A stretch of DNA of 9,138 nt. Source: Alphaproteobacteria bacterium. Lineage in GTDB: Bacteria; Pseudomonadota; Alphaproteobacteria; Rhizobiales; Aestuariivirgaceae. The stretch lies in the NCBI GenBank assembly GCA_026400595.1, contig JAPLOT010000101.1:1-9138 (forward strand). The letters run 5' to 3'. The stretch's first letter is position 1. Each line of letters starts with the position of its first letter. Positions 5,806-9,138 of the stretch are shown here, piece by piece. The notes below the pieces were generated by a model that had not been told where the DNA came from, did no database searches, and saw only the letters and a list, made by a program, of their open reading frames with translations. The position numbers and the translations under genes are program-made.

Positions 5806-6383
5806 TGCTCCAGCCGTTCCAGTTCCTCGAGGGCTTCCTTCGGGCCTTCCATGAGCGGGTTCATGGTCAAGGCCTCGCGATAAGCGTCGATGGCGGCGGC
5901 GTAGTTCTTCTTCTTCTGGTAGATCATCCCGCGGCCGGCGAGGGCCCCGAAGTGGCGCGGTTCCAGTTCCAGCACCTTCTCGATATCGGCAAGCGCGGCA
6001 TCGTAGCGTCGCATCAGATAGTAAAGGGTCGCACGGCGATTCCAGGCTTCGGCAAAATCGGGATAGCGCTCAACCAGCTTGTCCAGGATCTTGAGGGCTT
6101 CTTCCGGAGCGCCTTCGTCGGTCGCCTTGCTGGCCTGGCGCAGCAGGACCTCGGCAGTTGGCGAATCCGAGGCCATCCAGAGATCCCAGATCTTCTTCTC
6201 GAGGGTCTTGGCATTTGCCTCCGCACCAGCCGTATGCAGGCTGGCAAAGAGTCGATCAAGAGACTCGGATCGCATCTCGGCTGGTGATTTGCTGATCTCT
6301 GGTGGCGCAGGTAGCGCCTCCTCGGCACTTGCCGGGGTGGCGAACATCAGGCAGGCCAGGAGCAGGCATGAGACGTGGCGCAT
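5796..6383 (-). CDS. Exported tetratricopeptide repeat protein
   Basis: A 195-residue protein with a signal peptide (MRHVSCLLLACLMFATPASA, cleavage after residue 20) and three TPR units at about residues 75-109, 110-143 and 144-177. Each shows the W/Y-x-x-x-A...Y-x-x-A...A-x-x-P pattern, as in AEAWNRRATLYYLMRRYDAALADIEKVLELEP without its middle interrupted. TPRs mediate protein contacts, and the partner is unknown. I chose ATG 6383 because it begins the signal peptide directly. A TTG at 6416 in the same frame adds 11 residues but sits in the T-tract of the rpmJ terminator. Neither has a good Shine-Dalgarno. LLAC resembles a lipobox, but the ASA|E site fits signal peptidase I better. It converges with pyruvate kinase. 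Confidence 0.85.
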   Translation of the reverse strand: MRHVSCLLLACLMFATPASAEEALPAPPEISKSPAEMRSESLDRLFASLHTAGAEANAKTLEKKIWDLWMASDSPTAEVLLRQASKATDEGAPEEALKILDKLVERYPDFAEAWNRRATLYYLMRRYDAALADIEKVLELEPRHFGALAGRGMIYQKKKNYAAAIDAYREALTMNPLMEGPKEALEELERLEQAI

Positions 6384-6409
6384 CGCGACAGAATACACCA
6401 AAGCCTGTG

Positions 6410-6451
6410 GCAACAAAATGAGCGCCGCGGGCAGTGGCTGCCCGCGGCGTT
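6410..6451 (-). terminator. Intrinsic terminator of rpmJ
   Basis: A perfect 12-bp GC-rich stem (6423-6434 with 6438-6449; CGCCGCGGGCAG / CTGCCCGCGGCG) has a TGG loop. On the minus strand it is followed by CTCATTTTGTT. It begins about 25 bases after the rpmJ stop, the usual arrangement for a rho-independent terminator. Confidence 0.85.
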
Positions 6452-6476
6452 CACAAATCCGTCAGGGAGATAAGGC

Positions 6477-6602
6477 TCAGCCCTGCCGCGCCTTGAAGCG
6501 CGGATTGGTCTTGTTGATGATGTAGACCCGCCCCTTCCGGCGGACCAGCCGGTTATCGCGGTGCCGCTTGATCAGCGACTTCAAGGAATTACGAACTTTC
6601 AT
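6477..6602 (-). CDS. rpmJ: 50S ribosomal protein L36, zinc-free form
   Basis: Smallest protein of the large ribosomal subunit. The 41-residue product starts MKVRNSLKSLIKRH and ends NPRFKARQG, the recognisable L36 pattern. It has none of the C-x-x-C...C...H zinc ligands of classic L36, matching the cysteine-less form usual in alphaproteobacteria. The start ATG (6602-6600) is preceded by AGGTGA with a 5-base spacing. It is a stand-alone gene with its own strong promoter and terminator, not part of a ribosomal operon. A longer upstream reading of the frame would run into the promoter and is rejected. Confidence 0.95.
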   Translation of the reverse strand: MKVRNSLKSLIKRHRDNRLVRRKGRVYIINKTNPRFKARQG

Positions 6603-6610
6603 GGACTTCA

Positions 6611-6624
6611 CCTGACTTTTCAGG
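6611..6624 (-). promoter_or_regulatory. rpmJ: Small hairpin over the rpmJ ribosome-binding site
   Basis: On the minus strand CCTGA-AAAG-TCAGG forms a perfect 5-bp stem, extendable by G-U pairs. Its right arm overlaps the first half of the AGGTGA Shine-Dalgarno (6613-6608). It could moderate translation of L36, but the stem is short. Confidence 0.3.
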
Positions 6625-6669
6625 CACATGGAACCAGAGGTCCGCAACGCCTGCGAGAATTGAGGCAGG

Positions 6670-6698
6670 TCTATAGAGGGGCGGGCCGAGCCTGTCAA
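6670..6698 (-). promoter_or_regulatory. rpmJ: Near-consensus sigma-70 promoter of rpmJ
   Basis: On the minus strand, TTGACA (6698-6693, perfect -35) is followed after exactly 17 bases by TATAGA (6675-6670). Transcription start is expected near 6663, leaving a leader of about 60 bases before ATG 6602. This is the strongest promoter in the window and suits a ribosomal protein gene. Confidence 0.8.
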
Positions 6699-6712
6699 CC
6701 GGACCCTATTCC

Positions 6713-6934
6713 ATGCTGCAAAACGTCTCCACCACCGAACTCGCGATTACCGTAGGCGCCCTTCTTGCCGGATCTGGCCTCGTCGCCGGAATGGTCGTTC
6801 TCGAACGCCGCCCCCGGACAAGCCTGAACCCACGCATGATCCCGACAACCCCTGTCATGCTGCTCGGAGCCCTGATCGCGATCCTGGCCATCGTGCATCT
6901 GGTCAACCTCTGGGGCGTCCATACCGGGAGATAG
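6713..6934 (+). CDS. Small membrane protein with two predicted helices
   Basis: A 73-residue hypothetical protein. Two hydrophobic segments are visible, about residues 10-30 (AITVGALLAGSGLVAGMVVL) and 46-67 (TPVMLLGALIAILAIVHLVN), joined by a basic, Pro-rich loop ERRPRTSLNPR. By the positive-inside rule the loop is probably cytoplasmic. I do not recognise a named family. It starts at ATG 6713 with only weak CCGGA upstream, opposite the rpmJ promoter. Its TAG is two bases before the TTG start of the MaoC-type gene, and the Shine-Dalgarno of that gene is within its last codons. The two are therefore probably one operon. Confidence 0.75.
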   Translation: MLQNVSTTELAITVGALLAGSGLVAGMVVLERRPRTSLNPRMIPTTPVMLLGALIAILAIVHLVNLWGVHTGR

Positions 6935-6936
6935 CC

Positions 6937-7386
6937 TTGAACAATACCCTGCCTCCAACACAGACGCTTTATTTTGAGGATCTCTCCATCGGCATGACGG
7001 AAGTCTATGTGAAGGAGGTAAAGTCGTCCGATGTGGTGGGCTTCGCCGAGATCAGCGGAGACCGGAACCCGATCCATCTGTCCGAACACTTCGCGGCCCG
7101 AACCCCCTTCGGCGGGCGCATCGCCCACGGCCTCTACACGGCAAGCCTGATCTCTGCGGTCATCGGCACGCGCCTGCCCGGCCCCGGCGCGGTCTACATG
7201 TCGCAGACGCTCAACTTCAAGGCACCCGTCCGGATTGGCGACATGGTGGAAGCTTCGGTGGAAGTGGTCGAACTGGTCGAGAAGGGCCGACGGGTGAAGC
7301 TGGCCTGCCGCTGCATGGTGGGCGAGACGCTGGTCCTCGAGGGCGAGGCACTGGTGAAGGTGCCGGGCAAGCCGGAAGGCTATTGA
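6937..7386 (+). CDS. MaoC-type (R)-specific enoyl-CoA hydratase
   Basis: Hot-dog fold hydratase that adds water to trans-2-enoyl-CoA to give (R)-3-hydroxyacyl-CoA, linking beta-oxidation to polyhydroxyalkanoate or related metabolism. The protein has 149 residues. The hydratase-2 motif is complete: SGDRNPIHLSEHFAA, with likely catalytic D42 and H47, then FGGRIAHGLYTASLIS. The start is TTG 6937, chosen because GGGAG lies six bases upstream. The next in-frame ATG is residue 20 and would cut into the fold. A phosphate acyltransferase partner or PHA synthase is not in the window, so phaJ is only a possibility and the exact substrate is unknown. Confidence 0.88.
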   Translation: MNNTLPPTQTLYFEDLSIGMTEVYVKEVKSSDVVGFAEISGDRNPIHLSEHFAARTPFGGRIAHGLYTASLISAVIGTRLPGPGAVYMSQTLNFKAPVRIGDMVEASVEVVELVEKGRRVKLACRCMVGETLVLEGEALVKVPGKPEGY

Positions 7387-7388
7387 TC

Positions 7389-7418
7389 TTGACTAAACTC
7401 TTGCGACGTTCCTAGTTC
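7389..7418 (+). promoter_or_regulatory. Weak candidate promoter of deoC
   Basis: TTGACT (7389-7394) and TAGTTC (7413-7418) are separated by 18 bases. The transcription start would fall at about 7424-7425, on the deoC ATG, which has no Shine-Dalgarno. This suggests a leaderless message, but the -10 match is poor. The alternative is read-through from the MaoC-type gene 37 bases upstream. Confidence 0.25.
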
Positions 7419-7423
7419 CTGCC

Positions 7424-8404
7424 ATGGCTCAGACCAACATCATTCCCCTGCCCCATCACGCGCGCAACGCGGGCTTTGCCTTCGACCGTGACTGGATCGA
7501 TGGCCTGCGCGTCAATCTCTCCGCTGCAGAACGCCGCGTCGCAACGCTTCCGGGCCGCCGCTCGGTGAAGAAGGATGCCCAGGCCGCCTGGCTGCTCAAG
7601 GCCGTGACCTGCATCGACCTCACCACGCTGAGCGGCGACGATACGGCGGGCCGCGTCAAGCGGCTCTGCGCCAAGGCCATTCATCCCGTGCGGGCGGACA
7701 TTCTCGAAGGCCTGGGCATGGGCGATCGTGGACTCCATACCGGCGCGGTCTGCGTCTATCATCGCTTCGTCGCCACCGCGGCAGAGGCGTTGGCCGGAAC
7801 GAGCATTCCGGTTGCCGCCGTCTCGACCGGCTTCCCGGCGGGCCTTGTCCCGCATGACGTGAAGCTGCGCGAGATCGAAGCCTCGGTCAGAGACGGTGCA
7901 GCCGAGATCGACATCGTCATCACCCGCGAGCATGTCCTCACCGGCAACTGGAAGGCGCTCTACGACGAGATGCGGGACTTCCGCGAGGCCTGCGGCGCTG
8001 CGCATGTGAAGGCAATCCTCGCCACCGGCGACCTCAAGACGCTGCGCAATGTCGCAAGGGCCTCGATGATCTGCATGATGGCCGGCGCCGACTTCATCAA
8101 GACCTCCACCGGCAAGGAGGGTGTGAATGCCACGCTGCTGGTGACGCTCATCATGCTGCGCATGATCCGGGACTACCAGGACCGCACAGGCTACAAGGTG
8201 GGTTACAAGCCTGCCGGAGGCATCTCCGCCGCAAAGGACGTGCTGAACTACCAGATCATGATGAAGGAGGAGCTCGGCCGGGACTGGCTTGAACCGGATC
8301 TCTTCCGCGTCGGCGCATCGAGTCTCCTCGCCGACATCGAACGGCAGCTCGAACATCACCTCACCGGCCGCTACTCGGCCTTCAACCGCCACCCCGCAGG
8401 CTGA
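7424..8404 (+). CDS. deoC: Deoxyribose-phosphate aldolase
   Basis: Class I aldolase that cleaves 2-deoxyribose 5-phosphate into glyceraldehyde 3-phosphate and acetaldehyde, in deoxynucleoside salvage. The catalytic residues align with the known family: EIDIVI with D163, FIKTSTGK with the Schiff-base lysine K226, and YKPAGGIS with the assisting lysine K262. At 326 residues it is of the longer type, with about 60 extra N-terminal residues compared with the roughly 250-residue E. coli enzyme. The start ATG 7424 gives MAQTNIIPLP, and no Shine-Dalgarno is visible. The next gene, three bases on, is an aldehyde dehydrogenase that could remove the acetaldehyde. Confidence 0.95.
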   Translation: MAQTNIIPLPHHARNAGFAFDRDWIDGLRVNLSAAERRVATLPGRRSVKKDAQAAWLLKAVTCIDLTTLSGDDTAGRVKRLCAKAIHPVRADILEGLGMGDRGLHTGAVCVYHRFVATAAEALAGTSIPVAAVSTGFPAGLVPHDVKLREIEASVRDGAAEIDIVITREHVLTGNWKALYDEMRDFREACGAAHVKAILATGDLKTLRNVARASMICMMAGADFIKTSTGKEGVNATLLVTLIMLRMIRDYQDRTGYKVGYKPAGGISAAKDVLNYQIMMKEELGRDWLEPDLFRVGASSLLADIERQLEHHLTGRYSAFNRHPAG

Positions 8405-8407
8405 GCC

Positions 8408-9138
8408 ATGAGCGTTGCAGATTACTTCGACTCCATGGACTATGGCGCAGCGCCCGAGTCCGACAGCGAGGCCCGCGCCTGGCTGGCCGGCCACAAGGCG
8501 AGCTTTGGCCACTTCATCAACGGTGCCTTCACCGCTCCCGCCGATACATTCGAAACGCGCGAGCCGGCGACCGGGAAACTGCTGGCGCAGGTTTCGACCG
8601 GCTCCGCCGCCGCCATCGCCGCGGCCGTCAAGGCGGCCCGCGCGGCACAGCCGAAATGGGCGAAGCTCGGAGGACATGCCCGCGCGCGCCAGCTCTATGC
8701 GCTCGCCCGCATGCTGCAGCGCCATGCCAGGCTCTTCGCCGTGCTCGAGTCGCTCGACAACGGCAAGCCGGTGCGCGAGACGCGCGATCTCGATGTGCCG
8801 CTGGCGGCGCGACATTTCTATCACCATGCGGGCTGGGCCCAGCTGCTCGATACGGAATTTGCCGATCATCAGCCGCTGGGCGTGGTGGGCCAGGTCATCC
8901 CCTGGAACTTCCCGCTGCTCATGCTGGCCTGGAAGGTGGCGCCAGCGCTGGCCTGCGGCAACACCGTGGTGCTGAAACCCGCGGAGTACACCCCGCTCAC
9001 GGCGCTTCTCTTTGCCGAACTCGCCGGCAGGGCCGGCCTGCCGCCGGGCGTGCTCAATGTCGTGACAGGTGCAGGAGCTACAGGAGCTGCGCTGGTCAGC
9101 CACCCAGAAGTCGACAAGATCGCCTTCACCGGCTCGAC
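8408..9138 (+). CDS. Aldehyde dehydrogenase (3' end outside window)
   Basis: NAD(P)-dependent aldehyde dehydrogenase, oxidising an aldehyde to a carboxylate. The first 243 residues are visible, with no stop before the window edge. The Rossmann-side motifs are present: IPWNFPLLMLAWKVAPALACGN with the oxyanion asparagine N167, VLKPAEYTP with the cofactor lysine K190, and KIAFTGS at the edge. Catalytic Glu and Cys lie beyond the window. The protein has about 35 residues (MSVADYFDSMDYG and on) before the usual FINGAF domain start. I recall such extensions in the long two-domain dehydrogenases of rhizobia, but cannot check length here. The ATG is three bases after the deoC stop, so the two are almost certainly cotranscribed, with acetaldehyde the likely substrate. 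Confidence 0.92.
   Translation, partial: MSVADYFDSMDYGAAPESDSEARAWLAGHKASFGHFINGAFTAPADTFETREPATGKLLAQVSTGSAAAIAAAVKAARAAQPKWAKLGGHARARQLYALARMLQRHARLFAVLESLDNGKPVRETRDLDVPLAARHFYHHAGWAQLLDTEFADHQPLGVVGQVIPWNFPLLMLAWKVAPALACGNTVVLKPAEYTPLTALLFAELAGRAGLPPGVLNVVTGAGATGAALVSHPEVDKIAFTGS

Noticed and set aside
6353..6383. Lipoprotein lipobox (LLAC) in the TPR protein
   Set aside because: The -2 position is Leu, which is not favoured, and a better ASA|E signal peptidase I site follows at residue 20.
6603..6698. Upstream extension of the rpmJ frame to 73 codons
   Set aside because: L36 is 41 residues with a good ribosome-binding site at its own ATG. The extension would begin in the -35 element.
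7013..7069. Perfect AAGGAGGT inside the MaoC gene with an ATG at 7031
   Set aside because: The ATG is out of frame and opens only a 39-codon, motif-free frame. The bases are explained by the Lys-Glu-Val codons of the hydratase.
7412..9103. 563-codon open frame on the minus strand across deoC and the aldehyde dehydrogenase
   Set aside because: The plus strand encodes two clearly recognisable enzymes with all motifs. The antisense frame is open because of GC-rich codon usage, its product is low in recognisable motifs, and it spans a gene boundary.
1..9138. Mobile element, CRISPR array or defence island
   Set aside because: No tandem repeats with spacers, transposase or integrase motifs, terminal inverted repeats or shift in base composition are seen. 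All genes look like core alphaproteobacterial genes.

Overview
The window is GC-rich, gene-dense chromosomal DNA from an alphaproteobacterium, most likely of the Hyphomicrobiales (Rhizobiales). The main evidence is a GapR (DUF2312) gene, a cysteine-free 41-residue ribosomal protein L36 of the alphaproteobacterial type, DUF882/DUF1244/DUF1036 family proteins in a neighbourhood I recall as typical of that order, and a TTAA-N7-TTAA motif of the CtrA type. The genes look like core housekeeping and cell-envelope functions. There is no integrase, transposase, CRISPR array, tRNA or rRNA, and no gene-free stretch longer than about 300 bases.

Layout. (1) Positions 1-838: the 3' part of a YcbB-type L,D-transpeptidase (peptidoglycan 3-3 crosslinking), followed by an AT-rich intergenic region with a candidate CtrA box. 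(2) Positions 945-2572: a possible 37-codon leader ORF whose TAA overlaps the ATG of an exported DUF882 / M15-like putative peptidoglycan peptidase. (3) Positions 2609-3964, minus strand: a compact operon of N-formylglutamate amidohydrolase, DUF1244 protein and GapR. It converges on DUF882 at a hairpin whose loop is the gapR stop codon. (4) Positions 4113-5775, plus strand: an exported DUF1036 protein, then a pyruvate kinase gene that is broken. Its first 20-odd codons are joined out of frame to the B-domain, with roughly 65 residues missing. (5) Positions 5796-6602, minus strand: a secreted TPR protein, then rpmJ with its own near-consensus promoter and a strong terminator. (6) Positions 6713-9138, plus strand: a small two-helix membrane protein, a MaoC-type (R)-hydratase with a TTG start, deoxyribose-phosphate aldolase, and the 5' part of an aldehyde dehydrogenase.

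How the genes fit together. The two envelope genes at the left end (transpeptidase and M15-like peptidase) plausibly act on the same wall. At the right end DeoC releases acetaldehyde and the next gene, three bases away, encodes an aldehyde dehydrogenase that could oxidise it. The best candidates for a second look are the damaged pyruvate kinase and the leader of the DUF882 gene, which combines a CtrA-like box, two hairpins and an overlapping short ORF. I see no new multi-gene defence or biosynthetic system here.
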